This document shows, piece after piece, positions 9,504 to 18,795 of a DNA stretch of 64,000 bases (position 1 is the first letter of the stretch; every line of letters begins with the position of its first letter). The DNA is taken from NCBI GenBank assembly GCA_910588655.1, contig CAJUPJ010000003.1, positions 62,001-126,000 on the forward strand, in the 5' to 3' direction. A program made the position numbers and the translations under genes. The notes below the pieces were generated by a model. The model was not told where the DNA came from and searched no databases. It worked only from the letters and a program-made list of their open reading frames with translations. Source of the DNA: an uncultured Lachnospiraceae bacterium. Lineage in GTDB: Bacteria > Bacillota > Clostridia > Lachnospirales > Lachnospiraceae.

Positions 9504-10205
9504 ATGGGTTTTGGACAAAACTTACAATTTCTCAGGAAAATGAGGAATAAAATGACACAGGAAGAACTGGCAGAGAAGCTTGGTGTTTCAAGGCAGACAG
9601 TTTCAAAATGGGAATTAGATGCAGTTTATCCAGAAATGGATAAGGTAATAGAACTGTGTAAATTATTTTCATGTACTATGGATGAGCTTGTGCGCGGGGA
9701 TATGAATGTGCCAGATGAAGCATATTCAGATATACGTTTTGAAGATGTAGAAGCATTTAGTTATGCCAGCTATGCTGTTATCAGTAAAGAACCAGAAGAA
9801 GATGCTATAAGACATGTGGAACAGTGGGCTAAGGACTTAGGAACAGAAAAACCACAGATAATTGGGTGGGATTTCCCTGTTGTGTCACAAGAGCAGATGA
9901 ATGTCCACAATATGCATGGTTATGCAGCTGCTTTAATTTTAAATAGCAGTATACCAGAAGATAAAACAGAAGAAATGGGACTGGTAATTACAAAACAGGA
10001 AAAACAGAAGTATATTGCAATTACAATAAATGAGTCTTCGCTGTCACCATTTTATATTATTCCAAATGCGTATAAAATTCTTATGGCAAATATGAAAGTA
10101 AACGGAATAGTGCAAAAAAACGATAAGAAAGTCCTGTCATGCTTTGAAAAGGAATATTATACTGGCGGTAAATGGCATATGGATGTATATATTGCTGTTT
10201 TATGA
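9504..10205 (+). CDS. XRE-family regulator with GyrI-like effector domain
   Basis: Residues 5-60 form a helix-turn-helix of the Cro/CI (XRE) type (MTQEELAEKLGVSRQTVSKWE), a DNA-binding domain common in Clostridia. Residues about 75-233 look like a GyrI-like small-molecule-binding domain, with the conserved tail of a Glu-containing FEKEYY segment followed by WHMDVYIAVL. An XRE domain fused to a GyrI-like domain suggests a ligand-sensing repressor or activator. The gene has its own AGGAGG site (AAAAAGGAGGCTGC), a single-gene layout and a terminator. The ligand and targets cannot be told from sequence. Confidence 0.85.
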   Translation: MGFGQNLQFLRKMRNKMTQEELAEKLGVSRQTVSKWELDAVYPEMDKVIELCKLFSCTMDELVRGDMNVPDEAYSDIRFEDVEAFSYASYAVISKEPEEDAIRHVEQWAKDLGTEKPQIIGWDFPVVSQEQMNVHNMHGYAAALILNSSIPEDKTEEMGLVITKQEKQKYIAITINESSLSPFYIIPNAYKILMANMKVNGIVQKNDKKVLSCFEKEYYTGGKWHMDVYIAVL

Positions 10206-10233
10206 AAAGCAGCTTTGTGAAAAAGGCAAAACC

Positions 10234-10275
10234 AGCCCTGGTTTATAGTAATCCAGACCAGGGCTGCTTTCTATT
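10234..10275. terminator. Terminator between convergent genes
   Basis: AGCCCTGGT (10234-10242) pairs with ACCAGGGCT (10257-10265), followed by a T-rich run on the plus strand. It lies between the convergent XRE regulator and coat-protein gene and may serve both. Confidence 0.7.
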
Positions 10276-10297
10276 GCTTTAGGAGGTTTTCTATTGT

Positions 10298-10756
10298 TTA
10301 TGCCATGCCATTTGCAGTTTTATATTTATAAAGCATATGTGCATGGTTCTGTTCTTCAATCTGGATATCAGCCAGAAGTTTTCTTAACGCTGCATCAGCA
10401 AAAAGGAAAACATCCATATTATATTCAGATGAAACAAGTTTTTCTGTAGCAATACAGTCTGTTACAAGGAAATTATCAGATTTTTTATCATCACTATTTG
10501 TTAATGTGTTGTATGTTGCTTCAGGTTCATAGTTTTTGCCATCACTGTCATTACAGTTACATGAAGGGACTGTACCGTCAAGTACCTGCTGTAATGAATT
10601 AAAGTGCTCCTGTTCTTTCTGCTGTAATGTCTGGAATAATTTCTTTAAAACAGGGTCTTTGGCTTCATCACTATATTTGCCATATTTTTTAATGCATGTC
10701 TGTTCCTGTGTCTGTAAATCTTTAATAGCTGTTTTTTCCTTTTCTTTTAATACCAT
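10298..10756 (-). CDS. CotF-like spore coat / ferritin-like protein
   Basis: This 152-residue protein is mostly helical, with Glu/His-rich helices (KEKEKTAIKDLQTQEQTC, QQKEQEHFNSLQQVL and the C-terminal ADIQIEEQNHAHMLYKY) in the pattern of the CotF/ferritin-like family. A middle loop holds a short Cys motif (CNC). CotF-like proteins are associated with the spore coat in Bacilli and Clostridia. The start is ATG on the minus strand, with AGCGAGGG upstream. The gene stands alone and converges on the XRE regulator. A function in coat structure is inferred from family, not from context. Confidence 0.75.
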   Translation of the reverse strand: MVLKEKEKTAIKDLQTQEQTCIKKYGKYSDEAKDPVLKKLFQTLQQKEQEHFNSLQQVLDGTVPSCNCNDSDGKNYEPEATYNTLTNSDDKKSDNFLVTDCIATEKLVSSEYNMDVFLFADAALRKLLADIQIEEQNHAHMLYKYKTANGMA

Positions 10757-10978
10757 TTTAAATCCCTCGCTTTAATTTTATAAGGATATTAACTGTTCCT
10801 TTATATGGTAGTCTGCACTTATTGTGGAAAATTATTCATAGAAGTTACATGGATTTTATAGAAAGCTGGGCTGTTGTTAACTTACAAAGTCCTGGCGGCA
10901 ATTAGTTTGATAAAATAATACAGTTGTGTTATAATTATAAATGTATATATCAAATAATAATGAAAGGTGGGTTATAAT

Positions 10979-13600
10979 ATGGATTTTAATTTCAAAAAAA
11001 GGACAGTTGCAATAATATTGTCATTTATTATGGCAGCAGGAACAATTTACAGCAGTCCTTTAACAAGTAAAGAACAGGCAGTTGTGTCTGCAAAACCAGC
11101 CAGAAAATACAAGGTAAATTCTTATGGGGTATTAACTTCTTATTCTGGCGGAGGTGACGTATATCTTAATGCAAATGTTTCTGCTCTTAGTGAAGATGTT
11201 TTTGACCTGGTTAAGGTTAATTCATTTTCTGTCAGCAGCAGTAATAAATACTTAAAGGCAGAAGATGGTGTGTTATACACCAAGAATGGTAAGAAACTGG
11301 TGCGTTGCCCGTCAGAAAGGAAAGGGGCATTTACTGTTCCAGAAACAGTAACCTCAATTGCGCATAATGCGTTCCGTAACTGTGAAGGCATAACAAGCAT
11401 ACAAATTCCAGAAAGTGTAAATGTTATTGGAAGCGGGGCATTTTTTAAATGTTCAAAACTAAAGAGTATTAATATACCTTCACAGGTTACAACACTAGGG
11501 GAAAATATGTTTTATAACTGCAGTTCCCTGGAAAGTATAACGCTGCCTTATGGGCTTAAAATTTTAGGAATATCTGCTTTTGGACGCTGTTATAAACTTT
11601 CAGGCATAACCCTGCCTTCTTCTTTAGAAGTTCTGGAATACATGACATTTTATAAATGTAAATCTTTAAAAGAAATATCTGTTCCAGACAAGATTAAATC
11701 TATCCCATATTCCTGTTTTAGTAATTGTATCTCTTTGGAAAATGTTGTTTTTGGGGAAGGCATAGAAGATATTAATAAATATGCTTTTAATAAATGCAGG
11801 CAGCTTAAAAAAATTACAATTCCTGGCAGTGTTAATTCAATTGGTGACAATGCATTTAAAAGATGTACAAATCTGGAAGATTTAATAATAAATAATGGTG
11901 TTTCTTATATTGGTTCTGGTGCATTTATGAAATGTACAAGCCTTAAAAGTGTAAAAATTCCAGATAGCACAGAAAATATAGGATATAATATATTTTATAA
12001 ATGCAGTAACTTAAAAAAAGTTGTTTTGTCAAAACAGTTACGCAGTATTCCGCATAATGCATTTGCAGATTGTATCCAACTTGAAACTGCCAGCATGCCT
12101 TCTGGAATTAAAGAAATAGCTACTGGTGCATTTGAAAACTGCCAGTCATTAAAAGTAATCAGGATTCCACAGAATGTAAACTTTATTGGAAGCACAGCGT
12201 TTTATAACACAGGTACAGCATTTTCAGTTGCACCATCTAATAAATCATTTGCTTCGTTAAATGGTGTGTTATATAATGCAGAAAAAACTGTCCTGCTTAA
12301 ATTCCCGGCATATAAACAAGGCAATTATAAAACACCAGGTACAGTAACTAAAATTTCTCCATATGCATTTAATGGCTGCCAGGAATTAGATAAGGTTACT
12401 ATTGGGGAAGGAATTAAGAAAATTAATAAAAATGCTTTTAATGCTTCATCTGTAAAAGAGATTTCCCTTCCATCTACATTAAAAACATTAAAGAATGAAT
12501 TGAACATAATAGATACATATAATTTAACAAATATCGGAGTTGCAGAAGATAACCAGTATTTTTCTTCTGTATCAGGCATTTTATACAGCAAAGATAAATC
12601 AATATTATATATGTACCCGGCAGGCAGGACAGGGACTGTAACATTTCCAGATGAAGTTTCTGACTTAAGTGTTATACCAGACAAAAACAGGGCTTCTGCA
12701 TTTAGTGTGACAACAGGAAATGCTATTTATTCAACAGATGACGGGGTGCTTGTAACAAAAGGAAAAGCCAAAATATACGCTGTGCCATCTGCTAAGACAA
12801 GTTACAAAATGGGAAGCAGGATAAAAAATATTGATGAATTAAAAACTGCAAAACCTTATATGGAGAAGCTAAAGAAATTTACCGTAAACCGCCAGAATAA
12901 GAAATTTTCATCAAAAGATGGTGTTTTAATGGATAAAGACAGAACAAGGATTATCTTATACCCATGTGCCAGGACAGGAAGCTATAAAACACCATCATCC
13001 GTTATAAAAATTGATGATAGTGCATTTGTGGGTGCAAAGAAATTAACAAAACTTATTATTGGAAAAAACATTACAAGTTGTGGCATAAACCTGGAAAATT
13101 GTACAGTACTAAAGGATATTATTGTCAGGGAAGGGGATTTAAGGCGTTTTGCAATTTATAATATTGGTGGAATAAATTTAAAAAAACTGGCCCTTCCAAC
13201 CTCACTTGTTTATAGTGAAATATATGGTTACAAAGGCAAACTGGAAGATTTAACAATTACTGGATGGACAAATACATCTGCCGAAAAGCTGGCAAAGAAA
13301 ACAGGTGCGCAGTTTATAAGCGCAGGCATTATTCCAAAACGGGTAAAAAATATTAAAATTAATGCATATGTACATCCAAAAAGGATAAAAATTTCTTGGA
13401 AACGTGACCCACAGGTCAGCGGGTATGAGATTTATACACAAAATAAAAAGCTTAAAGATATACCAGATAATAATATTACAGAAACCAGCCTCCATATAGG
13501 CAGGAATTATGGGATTGTATTATATATAAGGTCATATAAAATCCAGAAAGGTAAAAAAATATATGGGAAACCTGGCAGCATAAGTTATTATCCGTATTAA
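10979..13600 (+). CDS. Secreted BspA-type leucine-rich-repeat protein
   Basis: About 873 residues with an N-terminal signal peptide (basic FKKR, then a hydrophobic stretch AIILSFIMAAG). Most of the protein is repeated LRR_5/BspA units of about 23 residues with the pattern I-x-x-x-A-F-x-x-C-x-x-L-x-x-I-x-I-P, from about residue 120 to 500 and more loosely to 750. The last 90 residues (from KRVKNIKINAYVHPKRIKISW) resemble a fibronectin-III-like domain. There is no LPXTG or choline-binding tail, so the means of surface attachment is unclear. BspA-like proteins bind host proteins or other bacteria. I chose ATG 10979, eight or so bases after GAAAGGTGG, over the GTG at 10967 that overlaps that site. 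The stop codon lies inside the left end of the palindromic element that follows. Confidence 0.85.
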   Translation: MDFNFKKRTVAIILSFIMAAGTIYSSPLTSKEQAVVSAKPARKYKVNSYGVLTSYSGGGDVYLNANVSALSEDVFDLVKVNSFSVSSSNKYLKAEDGVLYTKNGKKLVRCPSERKGAFTVPETVTSIAHNAFRNCEGITSIQIPESVNVIGSGAFFKCSKLKSINIPSQVTTLGENMFYNCSSLESITLPYGLKILGISAFGRCYKLSGITLPSSLEVLEYMTFYKCKSLKEISVPDKIKSIPYSCFSNCISLENVVFGEGIEDINKYAFNKCRQLKKITIPGSVNSIGDNAFKRCTNLEDLIINNGVSYIGSGAFMKCTSLKSVKIPDSTENIGYNIFYKCSNLKKVVLSKQLRSIPHNAFADCIQLETASMPSGIKEIATGAFENCQSLKVIRIPQNVNFIGSTAFYNTGTAFSVAPSNKSFASLNGVLYNAEKTVLLKFPAYKQGNYKTPGTVTKISPYAFNGCQELDKVTIGEGIKKINKNAFNASSVKEISLPSTLKTLKNELNIIDTYNLTNIGVAEDNQYFSSVSGILYSKDKSILYMYPAGRTGTVTFPDEVSDLSVIPDKNRASAFSVTTGNAIYSTDDGVLVTKGKAKIYAVPSAKTSYKMGSRIKNIDELKTAKPYMEKLKKFTVNRQNKKFSSKDGVLMDKDRTRIILYPCARTGSYKTPSSVIKIDDSAFVGAKKLTKLIIGKNITSCGINLENCTVLKDIIVREGDLRRFAIYNIGGINLKKLALPTSLVYSEIYGYKGKLEDLTITGWTNTSAEKLAKKTGAQFISAGIIPKRVKNIKINAYVHPKRIKISWKRDPQVSGYEIYTQNKKLKDIPDNNITETSLHIGRNYGIVLYIRSYKIQKGKKIYGKPGSISYYPY

Positions 13601-14513
13601 TTACAGTTATTTTTTGTTTTTTGGTGGTGGACGGACGCAGGGTTTAACGTGTTCCACTAAATTATTCCATGACAGGGCAATCCTGCTATAATGCAATGTC
13701 ATTTAGTTAAGGGGATATGTTTAAAAATTACATATGCTGGATTGGCTGGCAAATCCAAAGTGTCTTCCATGAAAAAAGCACGCTTTCGCTTGAACTTGCA
13801 CGCAATGGTGCATAAAGCCCCTAATGTTCCTACGGAACATTTTAAAACGGGGCTTAAGCACCAGCGGCTTCGTACAGCTTTTTCATGGAAACACATTTGG
13901 AATTTGCCAGCCATTCTACTTCTTTGGTAATTTGTAAAAGTATATTCCACTTAACCCCCATAACTAAATGACATTGTAATATAGTGGCAGTGCCCCTGGA
14001 ATGGAATAATATTAGATGGAACACGAAACCTGCTGTATCCATAAAAACCAAAAAAATCTAACAATAATAACTGGAATTATACTGGGGGGTGGGTGGTGTG
14101 ATTCAGACGTACGGAAGTCCCATGTTATTATTTGGGTACTAATGTCTATGTAACAGTAGCACTTATAATTGTGCTGTAAGTGACTAGCAGAATAATCTCT
14201 CCTCTTCATAATTTACAGTTATCCTGCTAAACCTGCTGGTTTATGTTTTTTTGGAATTTGCTAGGAAACAGCAGGTTTCCAATGTTCCAGCTAAATATTA
14301 TTACATTACAGGGGCACTTTAGCACCGCCGGCATTTAAGCCAGATATTTAATGTTACGGAATAAACGTTAGTTTATTCTGGGCATTAAATATCTGGCTTT
14401 ATGTGCCGTTGCGTGGGCTAACGTAGCGGAAGCGTGCCCTGGAATGGAATAATATTTAGCTGGACATGGAAACCCTGCGTCACCTCACCAATAAATGATA
14501 ACTGTTAAATTAT
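13597..14513. repeat. Mosaic palindromic element A (two hairpin units)
   Basis: The element is bounded by ATTAATTACAGTTAT (13597-13611) and ATAACTGTTAAATTAT (14498-14513). The right unit (about 14205-14513) is a long hairpin: CATTACAGGGGCAC pairs imperfectly with GTGCCCTGGAATG, then the conserved GCACCGCCGGCATTTAAGCC, an apical stem built on CAGATATTTAATG/CATTAAATATCTG, and the conserved GGCTTTATGTGCCG. The left unit keeps the outer arms but carries a different apical module (13689-13981) with arms TGTCATTTAGTTA and TAACTAAATGACA. A spacer with GATTCAGACGTACGG and CTAGCAGAATAAT separates the units. No credible gene is inside. The first bases overlap the stop codon of the LRR gene. Confidence 0.8.
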
Positions 14514-14595
14514 CTTTTTTACCAAAACATATGTACAACTTCCGTATAAAGTGGTAAAATATCCATATCTAAATTAAACTTAAAGGAGGTATTGT

Positions 14596-15468
14596 ATGTA
14601 CAAGAGCAAACGTTATGAGTATGATTATGATGATTATGAAGAGGGTGACAAAAGCGCAGAAACAATGGTTGCCGATATTATGGCAGATGAAGAGTTCCCA
14701 TCATTAGAGGGAATAATTATAGGTTCATGGGGTGATGCCTGGGAAGACAGCTGCCGGACCATAATTAATGACATAATTAAGAATAAGGACAAGTTTTCAC
14801 ATATTAAGAGTCTTTTTATTGGTGATATGGGGTTTGAAGACTGTGAGGTTTCATGGATTATCCAGGCTGATTATTCAAAGTTATGGCAGGCAATGCCACA
14901 GCTTGAAGTACTGACGATAAAAGGAAGCACTGACCTGTCACTTGGAACTATTGAACATAATAACCTTAAGAAACTGGAAATTATATGTGGCGGGCTTCCT
15001 TCAGATGTTATTAAAAGCATTAAAGAGGCAAAGCTGCCTTCACTTGAAACTCTTATATTATATATTGGTGTAGAAGATTATGGATTTGACGGGGACAAAG
15101 ACACTATTAAGGAATTTCTTGCAGATTCAGATTTCCCTGCACTTAAATATCTCGGACTTGAAGACAGTGAAATCCAGGATGATATTGCAGAGGTTGTATT
15201 TGACAGCAAGTATATTTCACAGATAGAAACCCTTGACCTTGCTAATGGTACACTTACTAATAAGGGCGGACAGTTGATTGTGGACAAGCTTAAAGACTAT
15301 CCAAATATTAAGAAAGTTGATTTGCATTACCACTTTATGACAGATGAGATAATGGACAAGCTGGATGACCTTGCAGATGAGCTGGATATAGATATTGATG
15401 TGGATGAGGATAATGAAGCAGATGAGTATGATGGTGAATTATACTATTACCCTATGCTGACAGAATAA
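14596..15468 (+). CDS. STM4015 family leucine-rich-repeat protein
   Basis: This 290-residue acidic protein has irregular leucine-rich repeats and no signal peptide. Segments such as IGDMGFEDCEVSWIIQADYS, LEIICGGLPSDVI, LPSLETLILYIGVEDYGFDG, LKYLGLEDSEIQDDIAE and IETLDLANGTLTNKGG match, from memory, the conserved pattern of the STM4015 family named after a Salmonella Typhimurium locus. The function of the family is unknown; the LRR fold suggests a scaffold or protein-binding role. It has a strong AAAGGAGG site and is the first gene of the operon, with the promoter probably in 14515-14575. The next gene starts 32 bases downstream. Family call is strong because the next three genes are the matching partners. 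Confidence 0.85.
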   Translation: MYKSKRYEYDYDDYEEGDKSAETMVADIMADEEFPSLEGIIIGSWGDAWEDSCRTIINDIIKNKDKFSHIKSLFIGDMGFEDCEVSWIIQADYSKLWQAMPQLEVLTIKGSTDLSLGTIEHNNLKKLEIICGGLPSDVIKSIKEAKLPSLETLILYIGVEDYGFDGDKDTIKEFLADSDFPALKYLGLEDSEIQDDIAEVVFDSKYISQIETLDLANGTLTNKGGQLIVDKLKDYPNIKKVDLHYHFMTDEIMDKLDDLADELDIDIDVDEDNEADEYDGELYYYPMLTE

Positions 15469-15500
15469 TATAACACAACAGTGGTACTGGATGGGCAATT

Positions 15501-16517
15501 ATGGTTGTTTTAATTGGCAGCAGAAACTCAAAAAGAACGGAATATTTTTTAAAAGCAGCAGATAATCTTGGTGTTCCTGTCCATGTTATTGGATGGGAAG
15601 ACATTTTTGCAGGCTTTGGCTATGGTACTTTAGAGGGTGCGGTTGTAAAAATAGACCCGCCCTCTTATAAAATTACAGACCTGGAAATAATGCAGGAAAA
15701 CCTTTTAATTTACAAGGATGCATTAAAGCGTATGGCTTTATGCAGATGCCATTTCCTTAATACCCCGGAAGCAATTTTAAGTGTGCTTGATAAAAGGCTG
15801 GCTAAAGAAGAACTTGTAAAATATGGAATTCCTGTTACAGACCTGGTTCTTGGCAATATAAATTCATCAGAGGAGCTGCTGGACTTTATGAAAGATAACA
15901 AGGAGTATTCTTTATTTATAAAGCCAGTGGATTATTCAGGTGCGGCGGGTGTCCTGGCGTTCCGCTTAAATCCTGTAACAGGGCGTATGAAGCTTTATAC
16001 ATCATGCAGGCTTGAAGATGGAAAACTTTATAATACTAAGAAATTATTTGCTATTGATAATACTGCGGAAATTATAAACGTAATTGACAAGCTGGCAGGC
16101 AAAGGCAACAGGGGCAGGATGCCAGGGTTAATTGCAGAAAAATGGTATCCTAAAAGTTCATTTAATGGCAGAAGTTATGATTTGCGTGTTGTAGTCCAGT
16201 ATGGAAATGTGCGGCATATAGTAGTGCGCCAGTCGGACGGGCCTGTAACTAATCTGCATCTTAATAATAATGCAATGGATTTTAAAGAGTTAAACCTGCC
16301 AGGAAATATTGAAGAAGATATCTGTAAAACCTGTAAAAAGGCAGCGAGTGTTTTTAAAGGGTTAAATGTCTGCGGCATTGATGTAATGCTTGACAGGGGA
16401 AGCAGAAAACCACGTATTATCGAGATAAACGGGCAGGGTGATTTGATTTACCAGGATATATTTTCAGAAAATAAAATATACACAGAACAAGTAAACATGC
16501 TTTCTGGCAAAGCATAA
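15501..16517 (+). CDS. STM4014 family ATP-grasp protein
   Basis: The 338-residue protein has an N-terminal pre-ATP-grasp segment (VVLIGSRNSKRTEYFLKAAD) and an ATP-grasp core. Visible core motifs are the Lys of LFIKPVDYSGAAGVLAF (about residue 137), YDLRVVVQYG and the metal-binding GIDVMLDRG...IIEINGQGD near the end. ATP-grasp enzymes join a carboxylate to an amine or thiol through an acyl phosphate, so a ligase role on a small molecule or peptide is likely, but the substrate is unknown. It is placed between the STM4015 and STM4013-4012 homologues, with gaps of about 30 bases on each side, in the same order as in Salmonella. Confidence 0.85.
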   Translation: MVVLIGSRNSKRTEYFLKAADNLGVPVHVIGWEDIFAGFGYGTLEGAVVKIDPPSYKITDLEIMQENLLIYKDALKRMALCRCHFLNTPEAILSVLDKRLAKEELVKYGIPVTDLVLGNINSSEELLDFMKDNKEYSLFIKPVDYSGAAGVLAFRLNPVTGRMKLYTSCRLEDGKLYNTKKLFAIDNTAEIINVIDKLAGKGNRGRMPGLIAEKWYPKSSFNGRSYDLRVVVQYGNVRHIVVRQSDGPVTNLHLNNNAMDFKELNLPGNIEEDICKTCKKAASVFKGLNVCGIDVMLDRGSRKPRIIEINGQGDLIYQDIFSENKIYTEQVNMLSGKA

Positions 16518-16548
16518 GACATAAGGATATAGGAAGTGGGGAAGACAT

Positions 16549-18795
16549 ATGGTACAGAAAATAAATATGAATGAAATAGCAGGAAGCCATAATATTTTAT
16601 TTGTCTGCATAGACTCGCTCCGTTTTGATGTAGCATATGAAGAGCAGGAAAACGGAGGCACACCTGTTTTAAACAGTTATGGCAGGTGGAGGAAGTGCCA
16701 TGCCCCTGGGAATTTTACATATCCGTCACACCAGGCAATGTTTGCAGGGTTTCTTCCAATAGACTGTGAAATAAGCGAAATGAAGAAAAGGGAAACTTTG
16801 TTTTTTTCAGAGGATATTGGAATGGGAAGAAAAGCACCAGAGGGAGCTTTTTTATTTTCACGCCCTACATGGGTTGAAGAGCTTGCAGACATTGGATATA
16901 AGACATACTGCATAGGAGGGTTAAGCTTTTTTGATAAAAGGACTGCACTTGGCAACGTATTTCCGGCATTATTCCAGCATAGTTACTGGAACCCGTCATT
17001 TGGATGCAAGGTGCAGGACTCGGCAAAGAACCAGGTGGATTTTGCATTAAAGAATATATTGGGAAAAAGCAGCCCGGATGGTAAGATAATGATGTATATA
17101 AATATTTCTGCGCTGCACTATCCTAATTATTTTTATGCAGACTGTGGGAAGAAGGACAGCAAAGAGGCACACAGAATGGCACTCCGTTATGTTGACAGCC
17201 AGTTAGAAAGGCTTTTTAACGGGTTTGCAGGCATTGGTGATACGTTTGTTATATGCTGTTCTGACCATGGTACATGTTATGGTGAGGATGGCATATGGTA
17301 TCATGGCATAAACCATCCTGTAATAAATACTGTACCATATAAACATTTTATTATTAAAGGGAATGCAGATAAACAGAACAGAAGTTTTATTCCAGCAAGC
17401 CAGGATATTGTAAATAGCAGTACAGAGGATAAATATATGGAAAGGACAGTAAATACAGAAAGTGTTCCAGGGAATAGTGGCACAGACGGGCAAAAGGACA
17501 TAAAAGAACCATATGTACAGTATATGTACAGTTACCCGCATAAAACAGCTTACAGAAGCCTTGAGGGGATTAACCTGGCGGACTGGCTGCATTATCTGGA
17601 AGGCAGGGATAACAGCCTGTATTTACATATTCCGTTCTGCCAGTATAAATGTGGTTACTGCAACCTGTTTTCTATAGCAGGGGCAGAGAATAAACTATCT
17701 TTTATAGAAGATTATGTCTATACAATGGAGAGGCAGGCAGAACAGGTTTCGGGTGTAATGCCAGAGGGTGTTTCGTTTAACAGCCTGGATATTGGCGGTG
17801 GCACACCGCTGCTGCTTCCATCACATATACTGGAACATGTATTTGCAATTGCAGAAAAGTATTTTGGAATAAAATATGGTGAAATACCTGTAAATGTTGA
17901 AACTTCACCAAACCAGACCGAGAAAAGCAAGCTTGAAATTCTTAAGAAGAATGGTGTAACAAGAATAAGCATAGGCGTGCAGAGTTTTAACAGCCTGGAA
18001 CTTAAAACGCTCCACCGTTTCCATTCGCCAGGGCGTGCCCTGGAAGCACTGGAGCTTATAAGGGAGACTGGTTTTCCATGCCTTAATATAGATATAATAT
18101 ATGGAATTCCAGGACAGACAAAAGAAACATTATTAAAATCACTTGCACAGGCTGTTTCATTTAAGCCAGAAGAAATGTTTGTATATCCACTGTATGTTAA
18201 AAATGGCACATACCTTTGCCAGAGAGGTGTAAAACCTTCCAAAGACACAATGGAACTTTATAAATGTGCAAGGGATTTCCTGGTTGCAAATGGTTATAAA
18301 CAGCAGTCCATGAGACGTTTTGTCCAGGCAGCAGATACTTTAGCCAGTGATGGTATTTCACTTTGCGGGTTTGGCAATACACTTTCAGCCGGCTGTGGCG
18401 GAAGAAGTTATATAGGGGATTTACATTTCTGCAGTCCTTATACAACAGGCAATGCAGGGTGTACACAGCAGTTAAACAATTATATAAAACAAAGGGATTT
18501 CCTTAAAATAGAACATGGTTTTATACTTTCAGAGGATGAACAGAAAAGGCGTTATGCTGTAAAACATATTTTATTTGGCAGGGGGATATTAGAAGAAGAG
18601 TATAAGGAACATTTTAAAAGCAGTCCTGAAGAAGATTTTCCTTTTATTAAAGAATGGCAGGAAAAAGGGTATGCATATACTGGCGGCGGCTTTATCTCAC
18701 TTACAGAAGAAGGGATTGCACTATCTGATTATTTAGGGCCGGAATTTATTTCTGGTGAAGTAAAAGCCAGAATGGATAACTGGAGGTCTTTTTAA
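16549..18795 (+). CDS. STM4013 hydrolase - STM4012 radical SAM fusion
   Basis: One 748-residue frame joins two families that are usually separate. Residues 1 to about 275 are an alkaline-phosphatase-superfamily (sulfatase-like) hydrolase of the STM4013/SEN3800 type. Asp22 in FVCIDSLRFD is a probable metal ligand, Thr57 in NFTYPSHQ the probable nucleophile, and CSDHGTCYGEDG with a later YHG supplies further metal ligands. A Ser/Asn-rich linker (about 276-325) leads to a HemN-like radical SAM domain of the STM4012 type, with YLHIPFCQYKCGYC (Cys364, Cys368, Cys371), the GGGTP motif and a C-terminal winged region. It probably binds a [4Fe-4S] cluster and makes a 5'-deoxyadenosyl radical. The stop codon abuts the next ATG, so the genes are coupled. 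The reaction is unknown. Confidence 0.88.
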   Translation: MVQKINMNEIAGSHNILFVCIDSLRFDVAYEEQENGGTPVLNSYGRWRKCHAPGNFTYPSHQAMFAGFLPIDCEISEMKKRETLFFSEDIGMGRKAPEGAFLFSRPTWVEELADIGYKTYCIGGLSFFDKRTALGNVFPALFQHSYWNPSFGCKVQDSAKNQVDFALKNILGKSSPDGKIMMYINISALHYPNYFYADCGKKDSKEAHRMALRYVDSQLERLFNGFAGIGDTFVICCSDHGTCYGEDGIWYHGINHPVINTVPYKHFIIKGNADKQNRSFIPASQDIVNSSTEDKYMERTVNTESVPGNSGTDGQKDIKEPYVQYMYSYPHKTAYRSLEGINLADWLHYLEGRDNSLYLHIPFCQYKCGYCNLFSIAGAENKLSFIEDYVYTMERQAEQVSGVMPEGVSFNSLDIGGGTPLLLPSHILEHVFAIAEKYFGIKYGEIPVNVETSPNQTEKSKLEILKKNGVTRISIGVQSFNSLELKTLHRFHSPGRALEALELIRETGFPCLNIDIIYGIPGQTKETLLKSLAQAVSFKPEEMFVYPLYVKNGTYLCQRGVKPSKDTMELYKCARDFLVANGYKQQSMRRFVQAADTLASDGISLCGFGNTLSAGCGGRSYIGDLHFCSPYTTGNAGCTQQLNNYIKQRDFLKIEHGFILSEDEQKRRYAVKHILFGRGILEEEYKEHFKSSPEEDFPFIKEWQEKGYAYTGGGFISLTEEGIALSDYLGPEFISGEVKARMDNWRSF

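Noticed and set aside
11350..12500. Tandem repeats that might look like a CRISPR array
   Set aside because: They are imperfect 69-base units coding leucine-rich repeats in one open frame.
13691..13930. Frames of about 80 codons on both strands inside element A
   Set aside because: Palindromic DNA gives matching frames on both strands; no start site or recognisable protein.
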